Below the pieces are notes generated by a model. The model was not told where the DNA came from. It did not search any database and saw nothing but the letters and a program-made list of their open reading frames with translations. Positions 10,739 through 19,043 of a stretch of 64,000 bases of DNA are shown here, in pieces. The first letter of the stretch is position 1. Each line of letters begins with the position of its first letter. The DNA comes from Caulobacter sp. (lineage in GTDB: Bacteria; Pseudomonadota; Alphaproteobacteria; Caulobacterales; Caulobacteraceae), in the NCBI GenBank assembly GCA_029866155.1, contig JARWZW010000030.1:1-64000 (forward strand), written 5' to 3'. A program made the translations under genes and the position numbers.

Positions 10739-11457
10739 GCGGCTGGGCCTCCGCCCTGGCAGGGCCCGAGGCGATAGCCCACCCCGGCCTTGGTCTCGAC
10801 CACGTCAAGCCCGCCCATCGCCGCGAACTTGCCCCTCAAGTTCCGGATATGGCTGTCCACCGTCCGGTCGGTGATGGCAAAGCCCGGGCCATGCAGGCGG
10901 TCGATGATGGCGTCGCGGCTGAACACCCGGCTGGGCGCCGCCGCCAGGGCCGAGAGGATGCCGAACTCGGTCACGGTCAGGGAGACTTCCGTTCCGGCCC
11001 AACGCGCGGTCCAGGCCTCAGGGTCCACAGACAAACGGCCATGGACCAGCCCCCGGGCCGCGGCGGCTTCCGGCGGTGCAGCCGTCGGCGATCCCGAGGC
11101 CCGGCGAAGGATTGCGCCAATCCGGGCTGTGACCTCCCGGGGACTGAAGGGCTTGACCACATAGTCGTCGGCGCCCAGCTCGATCCCAAGCACCCGGTCG
11201 ATCTCGTCGTCGCGGGACGACAGGAACAGGATCGGCGTCTGGCCCTTTGCCCTCAGGCGTCGGCAGACCTCCAGCCCGTCCAGTCGCGGCATGTTGATGT
11301 CCAGCACAACAAGGTCCGGCGCCGCCGCCTCCACGGCCTCAAGCGCCTCCACCCCGTCCTGGGCCTGGCGGGTGGCGTAGCCCGCCTTGGTCAGGGCGAA
11401 ATCCAGCAGTTCGCGGATATGGGGGTCGTCATCGACGATCAGGATGGAGCGGGACAT
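10735..11457 (-). CDS. OmpR-family response regulator (CreB-like)
   Basis: A 240-residue response regulator with an N-terminal receiver (acidic cluster V-D-D-D near residue 10, phospho-acceptor aspartate in V-V-L-D-I-N-M-P, conserved threonine/serine and V-V-K-P-F lysine) and a C-terminal winged helix (V-D-S-H-I-R-N-L-R-x-K). It should bind DNA after phosphorylation by the kinase encoded immediately downstream. The ATG at 11457 begins the canonical M-S-R-S-I-L-I-V-D-D-D; the frame stays open upstream into the palindromic repeat at 11564-11671, which is not coding. Target genes are unknown. Confidence 0.92.
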   Translation of the reverse strand: MSRSILIVDDDPHIRELLDFALTKAGYATRQAQDGVEALEAVEAAAPDLVVLDINMPRLDGLEVCRRLRAKGQTPILFLSSRDDEIDRVLGIELGADDYVVKPFSPREVTARIGAILRRASGSPTAAPPEAAAARGLVHGRLSVDPEAWTARWAGTEVSLTVTEFGILSALAAAPSRVFSRDAIIDRLHGPGFAITDRTVDSHIRNLRGKFAAMGGLDVVETKAGVGYRLGPCQGGGPAA

Positions 11458-11563
11458 GGACGGCATCATTGTGAAACGGGACCCCGGGTCAATGCAGCGC
11501 GCAACCTGACCGCTCCGGATGCAGCCCTGAGCCGGACACCATGCAGATGTGGTGCAGAGCGCC

Positions 11564-11671
11564 AGAGCATGTTCCGATAAGTGGGAAGCGGTTATCGGAA
11601 CATGCTCTAACACTTTGAATCAGAGCCTGTTTTTCCAGTATGATCGGTTCGATCATAATGGAACAGGCTCT
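11564..11671. repeat. Bipartite palindromic repeat, copy A (MITE-like)
   Basis: The 108-bp element consists of palindrome 1 (11564-11608; 17-bp perfect arms AGAGCATGTTCCGATAA and its complement), a 13-nt linker (11609-11621) and palindrome 2 (11622-11671; outer arms AGAGCCTGTT/AACAGGCTCT, inner arms ATGATCG/CGATCAT). It has no coding capacity. Its right end supplies the last two bases of the stop codon of the MFS gene at 11670-11672. The same design recurs at 17947 and 31360. Confidence 0.9.
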
Positions 11672-13043
11672 AGGCCCCCCGCCGGTCCTCATCCAGACTT
11701 CGCAGGGGCGAGAGGGCATAGACCAGGGCGAGGGTCGCCAGCATCAGCAGGCCCGGGACCAGGACCGCCATATGGGGGCCGATCGCCTTGGCGAGAAAGC
11801 CATAGGCCACGGCGCCCAGGGGACCGCCGCCCATTAGACCCAGGGTGAAGATCGACAGGATCCGTCCCCGACTTTCGGCCGGGGCATGATGCTGGACCAG
11901 ACCCCGGCCCAGGGTCATGGCCACGCCGCCGCCCAGGCCCCAGATGAAGTTCAGTCCGCAGAAGGCCCAGAAGGGCAGGGACAGGGCGCAGGCCACCAGC
12001 ACCGCTCCGCCCGTGGCGAGGGCCGCCAGATACAGCAGGCCCTTGCGGCGGATATGGCCGATCCGCACCAGGACCAGGGCCGAGACCATGGAGCCCGTCC
12101 AGAAACAGAGGCTGAACAGGGCCAGGGCCGAGGCGACATGGGTCTTGTCCGGGTCGGCCTGGAAATAGCTTTCGACGATCAGCGGGAGCAAAACATAGAA
12201 GCTGCCCATGAAACAGATTCCCATGGCCACGGCGCAGATCATCACGGCGGCGATCACCGGGATGCCGGCGGCCGCCTGAAGACCGCCGGCGATGTCCCCC
12301 GCCATCCGGCGGAGCAGAGGGCTGTCGCCGGACTGAGGCCGGTGTTCGGGAGGCCTGGGCCGCAGGCGGACCGCCGCCCAGGTGGCGGAGACCATCAGGA
12401 CCGACAGGGCCAGCAGCAGGGGCCCCACTCCGATGAAGGGTGCGGCGATGGCGCAGACCATCCCGAGGATCTGGGCGGCGAACTGGGCCAGGGCGGCGAA
12501 GCTGACCGCCTTCTGGATGCCGAAGGCGTCGCGGGACGGGGCGACCTGGCTCAGCAGGCTGTCCCGGGCCGGAATGGCGAAGGCCCCGATGGTTCCGACG
12601 ACCAGGGCATAGGCGATGGTCAGTCCGTAGGTCAGATGGCCGGTGGTGATCATCAGTCCCAGGGCCAGGAAGGTGATGACCGTCAGCCCGCAGGCGATGA
12701 TGACGATTCGCTGGGGGTTTCCACGGTCCGCAACGAAGCCTCCGATCAGGATCAGGAGGGTGGTGGGCAACTGAAGGCACATCTGGGCCAGGCCGAACCG
12801 GACCTCGTTCTCCTGCAGCAGGATCCGGACGATGTAGGGGAACAGCACCATCTGCACCCCAAACGCCAGGTACCAGGCGCCGTGGGTGAACAGATAGGCG
12901 CCAAAGCCTGTCGAGACGCCGGGCGCCGGGACTTCCGGGGCCGGGGCAGCCGGAACCGGTGGCGCGCCTGGGCGGCCCGGCTCCGGCCCGGGGGATTGCG
13001 GCCCTATCTGCGGGTGCCCAGCAGGTTTCGGGCCACAACCCAT
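11670..13043 (-). CDS. MFS transporter, exporter-like
   Basis: A 457-residue major facilitator with about 40 proline-rich N-terminal residues and then twelve predicted membrane helices. It resembles the enterobactin/drug exporter branch (MFS_3), with a G-G-x-x-A-D-R-G-N-P loop 2-3 motif. The ATG at 13043 lies 40 bp inside the end of the upstream acyl-CoA dehydrogenase gene and has GAGG 9 bp before it; no alternative start is evident closer to the first helix. The stop codon TAG is formed with the edge of repeat copy A. Substrate unknown. Confidence 0.85.
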   Translation of the reverse strand: MGCGPKPAGHPQIGPQSPGPEPGRPGAPPVPAAPAPEVPAPGVSTGFGAYLFTHGAWYLAFGVQMVLFPYIVRILLQENEVRFGLAQMCLQLPTTLLILIGGFVADRGNPQRIVIIACGLTVITFLALGLMITTGHLTYGLTIAYALVVGTIGAFAIPARDSLLSQVAPSRDAFGIQKAVSFAALAQFAAQILGMVCAIAAPFIGVGPLLLALSVLMVSATWAAVRLRPRPPEHRPQSGDSPLLRRMAGDIAGGLQAAAGIPVIAAVMICAVAMGICFMGSFYVLLPLIVESYFQADPDKTHVASALALFSLCFWTGSMVSALVLVRIGHIRRKGLLYLAALATGGAVLVACALSLPFWAFCGLNFIWGLGGGVAMTLGRGLVQHHAPAESRGRILSIFTLGLMGGGPLGAVAYGFLAKAIGPHMAVLVPGLLMLATLALVYALSPLRSLDEDRRGA

Positions 13044-14170
13044 TTGTGGACCTCGGTCGGGCCGTCATAGATTCGCATGGTCCGCACCTTGGCCGCCATC
13101 AGATGCAGCGGCAGTTCGCGGGTCATGCCCATGGCGCCGAAGGTCTGCATGGCCCTGTCGATGACCTCCCAGGCCATCTCGGTGGCATAGGCCTTGATCA
13201 TCGAGATCTCGGTGCGCACGTCGCGGCCCTGGTCCATCTTCCAGGCGCAGTCATAGGTCATCAGCCGGGCGGCATGGATGCGGGTCGCCGCGTCCGTCAC
13301 CCAGAACTGAATGGCCTGGCGCTCCGACAGGGGCACACCGAAGGTTTTGCGCTGCGGGGCGTACTCGATGATCATGTCCAGGGCCCTCTGGGCCAGACCG
13401 ATGGACCATGCGGCCATTTCGCAGCGGCGGGTGCCCAGCCGCACCTGCATGGGGGCAAAGCCCTGGCCTTCGGTCCCCAGCAGCTTCCAGCCCGGCACCC
13501 GGCAGTCTTCCAGCGCCACCTCATAGGTGACTTCCGTTCCGATCATCGGGATGGCCCGCAGCACCTTGAAACCGGGCGTCTCGCGATCGACCAGGAAGGC
13601 CGACATGCCGCCCCGGCTGCCCTTTTCCTTGTCGGTCACCGCCATCAGGATGGTGAAGTCGGCCTCGGCCGCCCGGGTGATCCAGATCTTGCGGCCGTTG
13701 ATCACCCAGTCGTCGCCGTCGCGCTCGGCGCGGGTCAGCATGCCGGAGGGATCGGCGCCGGCGCCCGGCTCGGAAATACCGATGGCGGAAATGGTCTCGC
13801 CCCGGGCATAGGGGGCCAGATAAGCCTCCTTCTGCTGTTCATTGACCGTGGTCATCAGCATCCGCAGGTTGGGGCTGTCCGGCGGCAGGGTATAGGCGGT
13901 GATGGTCCGGCCCAGGGCCTCATTGACCGCCACCATGGCCACATGCGGCAGGTCATAGCCCCCCACATCGACCGGGGCGTCCAGGCTCCAGAGACCCAGG
14001 TCCTTGGAAACCTTGTCGATCCGGGCCTTTTCCTCATGGGTCAGGACGGCCGGTTGGCCACTGGCCTCCCGCTGCAGGATGGCCGGCTCCATGGGGATCA
14101 GTTCGTCCTCGACAAACCGCCGGACCAGGTCCGCCAGCATGCGATGGTCTTCGTCGAGCTCGAAATTCAT
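13004..14170 (-). CDS. Acyl-CoA dehydrogenase, ACAD10/11-like
   Basis: A 388-residue flavin-dependent acyl-CoA dehydrogenase. The FAD/substrate-binding stretch I-S-E-P-G-A-G-A-D-P lies near residue 133, W-I-T-R-A near 165, and the C-terminal helix has Y-D-G-P-T-E-V-H. In many family members the catalytic base is a glutamate in Y-E-G; here the position reads Asp, as I recall for the ACAD10/11 branch. The enzyme would introduce a trans-2 double bond into an acyl-CoA, passing electrons to ETF. The downstream MFS start overlaps it by 40 bp. A possible link to the ETF-beta methyltransferase at 16881 is contextual only. Confidence 0.9.
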   Translation of the reverse strand: MNFELDEDHRMLADLVRRFVEDELIPMEPAILQREASGQPAVLTHEEKARIDKVSKDLGLWSLDAPVDVGGYDLPHVAMVAVNEALGRTITAYTLPPDSPNLRMLMTTVNEQQKEAYLAPYARGETISAIGISEPGAGADPSGMLTRAERDGDDWVINGRKIWITRAAEADFTILMAVTDKEKGSRGGMSAFLVDRETPGFKVLRAIPMIGTEVTYEVALEDCRVPGWKLLGTEGQGFAPMQVRLGTRRCEMAAWSIGLAQRALDMIIEYAPQRKTFGVPLSERQAIQFWVTDAATRIHAARLMTYDCAWKMDQGRDVRTEISMIKAYATEMAWEVIDRAMQTFGAMGMTRELPLHLMAAKVRTMRIYDGPTEVHKWVVARNLLGTRR

Positions 14171-14266
14171 GGCGGTCTCCTTCGTCCTGGATGGCGCAGG
14201 GGGCGGTGATTTGAAGTCAGTCTAGCAAGGCCTCCGCTAGGGAGGGGAAGCCGTGAATCCGACCGT

Positions 14267-14698
14267 TCAGGGTTCCCGGCGGATTGTGTTGGCTTCGCCG
14301 GGCGGCGCCTGGTCGATGACCAGCACCACCACCGGCGCCGCACCCAGCGCCGTGCCGGTATGCCACTGGCCCCGGGCCTCGATGATCGTGTCGCCGGGGC
14401 CAAATTCCTTCGACCCGCCGGTGTCCAGGTTGCTGACCCTCAGCTGGCCGGACTCGACATAGGCGCAGCGCGCATGGGGATGCTTGTGGACCGGCAGGCT
14501 GGACCCCGCCGCGATCACCACCCGGCTGACTGTCACCGCCGCCGGCCCCTGGGGCAGCAGGATCGGCTGGCCCGAATTGGTCGCCTCGAACCGTCCCAGC
14601 ACCGTCGCCTCCTGGGCCATGGCGGGCGCCGCCAGGGTCGCCAGGGTCAGAAGGACAGGGGCCAGGGCCTTGCCGGCGGCGAAAAGGGTCATGCGCAT
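14267..14698 (-). CDS. Secreted cupin-domain protein
   Basis: The 143-residue precursor starts with M-R-M-T-L-F and a signal peptide ending in A-M-A-Q-E. It then forms a single small beta barrel: the cupin metal motif is recognisable in P-V-H-K-H-P-H-A-R and in the later G-D-T-I-I-E-A-R-G-Q-W-H. It is probably a periplasmic metal-binding protein. A GGGGAGGAG ribosome binding site lies 11 bp before the ATG at 14698. The frame continues upstream, but without a start that suits a signal peptide. Reaction unknown. Confidence 0.8.
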   Translation of the reverse strand: MRMTLFAAGKALAPVLLTLATLAAPAMAQEATVLGRFEATNSGQPILLPQGPAAVTVSRVVIAAGSSLPVHKHPHARCAYVESGQLRVSNLDTGGSKEFGPGDTIIEARGQWHTGTALGAAPVVVLVIDQAPPGEANTIRREP

Positions 14699-14871
14699 GG
14701 TCGGTCGAACTCCTCCCCTCTTTTGGCCCGACTGGGCCGCTGAGGGAAGCGCCCTCAATAGTTCTTCCTCTCCGGGGAAGATGAACGATCGCGAAAGCGA
14801 TGGTGGAAGGGGTCCCCACCGGCGGGTCCGCGGCGAAGGCATCGCCGCCGCCTTTCCGCTATAATGCCCCC

Positions 14872-15864
14872 ATGACTCGCGCCCCCACCCTGCCCGACGC
14901 TCCCCTGCCCGACGCCGCCGCCGGAAACTGGGTGGATCGGCATGCGCCGGCGGGGCTGCGGCCCTGGCTGAAGCTGGGGCGGTTTGATCGGCCGGCCGGG
15001 ATCTGGCTGCTGATGCTGCCGGGCTGGATGGGCATCGCCCTGGCCGGCGCCATGCAGCAGCGCTGGCCGGACCCGGTCCTGATGGTCCTGTTCCTGGCGG
15101 GGGCGGCCCTGATGCGGGCGGCGGGCTGCGCCTATAACGACATCGTCGACCGGGACATCGACGCCAGGGTCGCCCGGACCGCCCTGCGGCCCATCCCGGC
15201 GGGCCAGATCAGCCTGAAACAGGCCTGGGCCTTCGTGCTGGGCTGCTGTGGCCTGGGCTTCCTGATCCTGCTGACCCTCAATGTCTGGGCCGTCGGACTG
15301 GGGATCGCCTCTACGGCCCTTGTGGCGGCCTATCCCTTCATGAAGCGGATCACCTGGTGGCCCCAGGCCTGGCTGGGCCTGACCTTCAACTGGGGGGCGC
15401 CCATGGGGTTTGCCGCAGCGCTGGGCGGCGCCAGCCTGATCCCCCTGGGAACGCCGGCGCCATTCGTGGCGCTCAGCCCCTGGCCCGCCGTCCTGCTCTA
15501 TGGCGCCCTGATCTTCTGGACCCTTGGCTATGACACCATCTACGCCGTCCAGGACCTGGAGGACGACGCCCTGGCCGGGGTGAAATCCTCGGCCCGGCGC
15601 CTGGGCGACAACGCGCCCCGGGGGGTGCTGGTCTTCTATGGCCTGTGTTTCGTGCTGGTGCTGATGGCCGGCTCCCTGGGGGGGCTGGGGCCCCTGGCCC
15701 TGCTGCCGCTTGGGCTGTTCGGGCTACATCTGTCGCGGCAGGCGGCCAGACTGCGGCTGGATGATCCCGCCCTGGCTTTGAGACTGTTCAAGTCCAACAC
15801 CCTGGCCGGCCTGCTGCTGGTGGCGGCCCTGGTGGCCGGCCTGTGGCGACCAGCGGGGTTCTAA
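14872..15864 (+). CDS. ubiA: 4-hydroxybenzoate polyprenyltransferase
   Basis: A 330-residue integral membrane prenyltransferase of ubiquinone synthesis. The first Asp-rich motif reads N-D-I-V-D-R-D-I-D near residue 90 and the second, Y-A-V-Q-D-L-E-D-D, near 225; these bind the Mg-diphosphate of the prenyl donor. Many hydrophobic helices follow the UbiA pattern. The product should attach the polyprenyl tail to 4-hydroxybenzoate in the inner membrane. A TATAAT at 14860-14865 sits just before the ATG, which would imply a leaderless transcript if it is a -10 element, but no -35 is convincing. Confidence 0.93.
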   Translation: MTRAPTLPDAPLPDAAAGNWVDRHAPAGLRPWLKLGRFDRPAGIWLLMLPGWMGIALAGAMQQRWPDPVLMVLFLAGAALMRAAGCAYNDIVDRDIDARVARTALRPIPAGQISLKQAWAFVLGCCGLGFLILLTLNVWAVGLGIASTALVAAYPFMKRITWWPQAWLGLTFNWGAPMGFAAALGGASLIPLGTPAPFVALSPWPAVLLYGALIFWTLGYDTIYAVQDLEDDALAGVKSSARRLGDNAPRGVLVFYGLCFVLVLMAGSLGGLGPLALLPLGLFGLHLSRQAARLRLDDPALALRLFKSNTLAGLLLVAALVAGLWRPAGF

Positions 15865-15927
15865 AGGCCTCCCCCTTCAAGTCTGGCGCCCCTTTCAAGC
15901 CGGATGGGGGCATGAGATGTTCGCCCC

Positions 15928-16884
15928 ATGGCCGTCGCCGCCCGCGTCAAACCCACCGACTATTTCACGCCGCAGGAATGGGCGCCTCTGGCGGCGCGTT
16001 CTCGCTGGATGGGCCTGTGGCTGGTCGCCCATGCCTGGTTGACCATCGCCGCCGCCATGGCCCTGGTCGTCCTGCTGCCCAACTCCCTGACCTGGCTGCT
16101 GGCGGTGATGATCATCGGCGGCCGTCAGCTGGGCCTAGCCATCCTGATGCATGACGGGGCCCATGGCTGTCTGCATCCGGAGCTGAAGGTCAATGACTGG
16201 GTGGGAAACTGGCTCTGCGGCGCCCCGACCAACGCCGACCTGCCGCGCTATCGCGATTATCACATGGGCCATCACAAGTACGCCCAGCAGGCCGAGGATC
16301 CGGACCTTGGCCTGTCGGCGCCCTTTCCCATCACCCGCAAGTCACTGTACCGCAAGCTGATCCGCGACCTGACCGGCCAGACCTTCTACAAGCAGCGGAT
16401 CGCCCCTTCCATCGCCGCCTTCCGGGACGGCGCCCGAAAGGGCGTGCCTCTGGCCAAGACGGCGGCCGGAGTCCTGGCCTTCTGGCGCCCCTTCCTCATC
16501 TTCAACGGCCTGATGTGGGCCGTCCTGATCCTTGCAGGGCTCTGGTGGGTCTGGCCGGCCCTGTGGCTGGTCCCCATGGCCACCTGGTATCCGATGATCA
16601 CAAGGCTGCGGAACATCGCCGAGCATGCCTGTATCGCCAAGGACGAGCCCGACCCCCTGCGCCATGCCCGCACCACCCATGCCGGCCCCATCGCCCGCCT
16701 GTTCCTGGCCCCCTACTATGTGAACTATCACTGCGAGCATCATATGTTCATGCATGTGCCCTGCTGGAACCTGCCGAAGGTCCACAGGCTGCTGGCGGCC
16801 AAGGGTGTGACGGCGGGGATGCTGACGGCCCCCGGCTATGGCGCCGTTCTGGACCTTGCGGCGGGACGGCCGGCCGTCGCTTGA
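15928..16884 (+). CDS. Fatty acid desaturase family protein
   Basis: A 318-residue membrane di-iron desaturase/hydroxylase. The three histidine boxes are visible: H-D-G-A-H (75-79), H-M-G-H-H (112-116) and H-C-E-H-H (268-272). Two pairs of hydrophobic helices separate them. The enzyme should use O2 to desaturate or hydroxylate a lipid; whether the substrate is a phospholipid acyl chain, a carotenoid or something else cannot be told. Its stop overlaps the start of the next gene (TTGA), so the two are probably co-translated. Confidence 0.88.
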   Translation: MAVAARVKPTDYFTPQEWAPLAARSRWMGLWLVAHAWLTIAAAMALVVLLPNSLTWLLAVMIIGGRQLGLAILMHDGAHGCLHPELKVNDWVGNWLCGAPTNADLPRYRDYHMGHHKYAQQAEDPDLGLSAPFPITRKSLYRKLIRDLTGQTFYKQRIAPSIAAFRDGARKGVPLAKTAAGVLAFWRPFLIFNGLMWAVLILAGLWWVWPALWLVPMATWYPMITRLRNIAEHACIAKDEPDPLRHARTTHAGPIARLFLAPYYVNYHCEHHMFMHVPCWNLPKVHRLLAAKGVTAGMLTAPGYGAVLDLAAGRPAVA

Positions 16885-17531
16885 TCCAGGACCGGACGGC
16901 GTTCATCCTCGAAAACACGCGGCTGCAGGTTCCGCCCCATACGCCGGAACTGCGACTGCATCTGGCCGACGAGATCACCCCCATCTGGCGGCTGACCGAA
17001 GAGCGCCTGGCCGAGATCGGCCTGCCGCCACCCTTCTGGGCCTTTGCCTGGGCCGGCGGCCAGGCCGTGGCGCGGCATGTGCTGGATCACCCTCATCTGG
17101 TGGCCGGCAAGCAGGTGCTGGACTTCGCCACGGGCTCGGGACTGGTGGCCATCGCCGCCATGCTGTCGGCGGCAAAAAGCGTGCTGGCCAGCGATGTCGA
17201 TGATTTCTGCGGACCGGCCGTCGCCTTGAACGCCGCCGCCAACGGTGTGCAGGTCACCTATACCGCCAGCGACCTGCTGGATGGACCGGTTCCGGACGGG
17301 ATCGAGGTCATACTGGCAGGCGACATCTGCTACGAACAGCCCCTGGCGGGCCGGGTCCTGGCCTGGTTGACGCGGGCAAGGGCAGAGGGGCGCACCGTGC
17401 TGATCGGCGATCCCATGCGGACCTATTTTCCCCGCGAGGGCCTGATCAAGCTGGCCGAATACCAGGTCCCCACGACCCGGGAACTGGAAGATTTCGAGGT
17501 CAAGCGGACCAGCGTCTGGGCCTTTCCCTGA
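16881..17531 (+). CDS. ETF-beta lysine methyltransferase-like (METTL20 family)
   Basis: A 216-residue class I methyltransferase. It begins I-Q-D-R-T-A-F-I-L-E-N-T-R-L, then P-P-F-W-A-F-A-W-A-G-G-Q and motif I V-L-D-F-A-T-G-S-G-L-V near 65-75; the post-motif II D-I-C-Y-E-Q-P is typical of protein lysine methyltransferases. The whole pattern matches the alphaproteobacterial METTL20 group, which methylates the beta subunit of electron transfer flavoprotein. The proposed start is TTG at 16881 overlapping the desaturase stop TGA by three bases; there is no ATG upstream in frame that avoids overlapping the desaturase by hundreds of bases. Confidence 0.85.
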   Translation: MIQDRTAFILENTRLQVPPHTPELRLHLADEITPIWRLTEERLAEIGLPPPFWAFAWAGGQAVARHVLDHPHLVAGKQVLDFATGSGLVAIAAMLSAAKSVLASDVDDFCGPAVALNAAANGVQVTYTASDLLDGPVPDGIEVILAGDICYEQPLAGRVLAWLTRARAEGRTVLIGDPMRTYFPREGLIKLAEYQVPTTRELEDFEVKRTSVWAFP

Positions 17532-17541
17532 CGCGGTGACG

Positions 17542-17883
17542 TCAGGTCTCGGACCAGACCGCCATCTCATTGCCGGCCGGGTCGCGGAAATGAAACCGCC
17601 GCCCCCCCGGAAAGCTGAAGATCGGCTTGACGATCTCGCCGCCCGCCGCCGCCACCTTGCCCGCCATGGCCTCGAGGTCGTGGGCATAGAGAATGACCAG
17701 CGGCCGATCGGTCGCCTCGCCAGGACTGGAGTCAAAACCGCCGTCGATCCCCTCGTCAAATCCCGCATAGTCCGGGCCATAGTCGATGAAGGTCCAGCCG
17801 AAGGCGGCCGTGTAAAAGGCCTTGCTGTCCGGCAGGGTCCCGCCGGGCAGTTCCACATAGTCGATCTTGCCGTCTTGACGCAT
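17542..17883 (-). CDS. VOC superfamily (glyoxalase-like) protein
   Basis: This 113-residue protein has the paired beta-alpha-beta-beta-beta layout of the vicinal oxygen chelate fold. It begins with I-D-Y-V-E-L-P, has an A-F-Y-T-A-A-F-G-W segment near residue 22, and ends with F-R-D-P-A-G-N-E-M-A-V-W, the usual second metal-ligand region. Such small proteins may be isomerases, dioxygenase-like enzymes or resistance proteins; nothing here decides. It converges on the methyltransferase gene, 10 bp apart. Confidence 0.85.
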   Translation of the reverse strand: MRQDGKIDYVELPGGTLPDSKAFYTAAFGWTFIDYGPDYAGFDEGIDGGFDSSPGEATDRPLVILYAHDLEAMAGKVAAAGGEIVKPIFSFPGGRRFHFRDPAGNEMAVWSET

Positions 17884-17946
17884 GACGCCTCCTGTATGTT
17901 CCTACTTTGTTTCAGGCAAGCGGCAGGGTCAAGTTTGGTCCAACCT

Positions 17947-18053
17947 AGAGCCTGTTCGGTTGTGATCGAACCGATCAAAACGGAAAAAAGGCTCTGATTC
18001 AGAGTGTTAGAGGGTGGTCCGATAGCCGCTTCACACTTGTCGGAACATGCTCT
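17947..18053. repeat. Bipartite palindromic repeat, copy B (MITE-like)
   Basis: The 107-bp element is in the opposite arrangement to copy A. Palindrome 2 type is at 17947-17995 (outer arms AGAGCC/GGCTCT), the linker GATTCAGAGTGTT at 17996-18008, and palindrome 1 type at 18009-18053 with a partly decayed left arm. It is flanked by TA on both sides (T-A before GAGC, T-A after GCTC). The right end forms the stop codon of the SDR gene at 18052-18054. Confidence 0.9.
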
Positions 18054-18825
18054 AGCGCGTCTGGCCCCCATCCACCGGCACGACGGCGCCGTGAACAAAG
18101 CTGGCGCGATCGCTCATCAGGAAGGCCGCCATGGTTCCGATTTCCTCAGGGGTTCCAAAGCGGCGCAGGGGCACCTCGCGCTTGAGCCAGCGGTTCCAGT
18201 TGTCGGCCCTCTCACCGGTCGACCGGGCCTCCCAGTCGCCGCCGGGGAAGATGATGTTACCCGGCGCGATACAGTTGACCCGCACGCCGGAGGCCCCGGT
18301 GATCCTTGCCAGCTCCTTGGTCAGGTGATTCACCGCCGCCTTGGCCGTGCCGTAGGTCAGGGGCGTGCCCAGGGCGCCCAGGCCGGCGATGGAGCTGATG
18401 AACAGGATGGAGCCCCTGCCCCTCGGCTGCATCAAACGATAAGCGCCCCGCGCCAGCCGCCAGGCCGAACCCAGGTTCTGGGAAAATCCCGCATCCCAGG
18501 TGTCGTCATCGACCTCCGCCCCCGGAGGACAGGGATGCAGGCCGACATTGGCGACCGCGCCATGAATCGGCCCCAGCGCCGCTTCCGCCCCGGCCAGGGC
18601 GGCCTCGATCACCGCCGTCTCGCGCAGGTCGCCGGCCATGGACCACAGGCTGTCGGCGCCATAGGTCTCCGCCAGCCGGGCCCGGGTCTCTTCCAGGGCC
18701 TCAGCCCCCCGGGCAGTGATGGCGACGCGGGCGCCCTCGGCCAGGCAGGTCTCCACGATCCCCAGGCCGATGCCGCGGCTGGCGCCGGCGACAAAGATGG
18801 TCTTGCCCTTGAGTCCCAGGTCCAT
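18052..18825 (-). CDS. Short-chain dehydrogenase/reductase
   Basis: Classical SDR of 257 residues: A-G-A-S-R-G-I-G-L-G cofactor motif near residue 12, an N-V-G in place of the usual N-N-A-G near 90, catalytic serine in F-I-S-S-I-A, and Y-G-T-A-K as the Y-x-x-x-K. The start at 18825 has a GGAGGA ribosome binding site. The stop codon TAG is made with the edge of repeat copy B. Substrate unknown; the N-A-N-V-G variant and the insertion G-L-H-P-C-P-P after it distinguish it from the SDR at 8093. Confidence 0.9.
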   Translation of the reverse strand: MDLGLKGKTIFVAGASRGIGLGIVETCLAEGARVAITARGAEALEETRARLAETYGADSLWSMAGDLRETAVIEAALAGAEAALGPIHGAVANVGLHPCPPGAEVDDDTWDAGFSQNLGSAWRLARGAYRLMQPRGRGSILFISSIAGLGALGTPLTYGTAKAAVNHLTKELARITGASGVRVNCIAPGNIIFPGGDWEARSTGERADNWNRWLKREVPLRRFGTPEEIGTMAAFLMSDRASFVHGAVVPVDGGQTR

Positions 18826-18893
18826 GGCGTTCCTCCTCAGTCTGTTTTGACCAGAGTGGAGGACGGTCCCCTGCGTCATGCAAGGGCCGACCG

Positions 18894-19043
18894 CTAAAGC
18901 CTGAGCAGCGCCCGCAGGCCATAGGCGACCAGGGCCGTGGCCAGGGTCCCGCTGATCGCCAGGCCGAAGAACCAGGCCAGCCTGTGGGTCAACGGCGCCT
19001 GCGGCTCGTCGGCTTTTGGCGGGCCCTCAATGATATCCGGCAT
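18894..19043 (-). CDS. CydX-like small subunit of bd oxidase (DUF2474 type)
   Basis: This 49-codon gene is easily missed. It starts with ATG at 19043, overlaps the end of cydB by 17 bp and stops with TAG at 18894-18896. The peptide has a polar N-terminus (M-P-D-I-I-E-G-P-P-K), then L-T-H-R-L-A-W-F-F-G and one hydrophobic helix, ending in R-A-L-L-R-L. Size, single helix, R-L-A-W-F motif and position after cydAB fit the DUF2474/CydX group, which stabilises cytochrome bd oxidases. The family assignment is from memory of the pattern. Confidence 0.8.
   Translation of the reverse strand: MPDIIEGPPKADEPQAPLTHRLAWFFGLAISGTLATALVAYGLRALLRL

Noticed and set aside
14860-14865. TATAAT just before ubiA as a leaderless promoter
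   Set aside because: There is no convincing -35 element at 16-18 bp, so I did not list it as a promoter.
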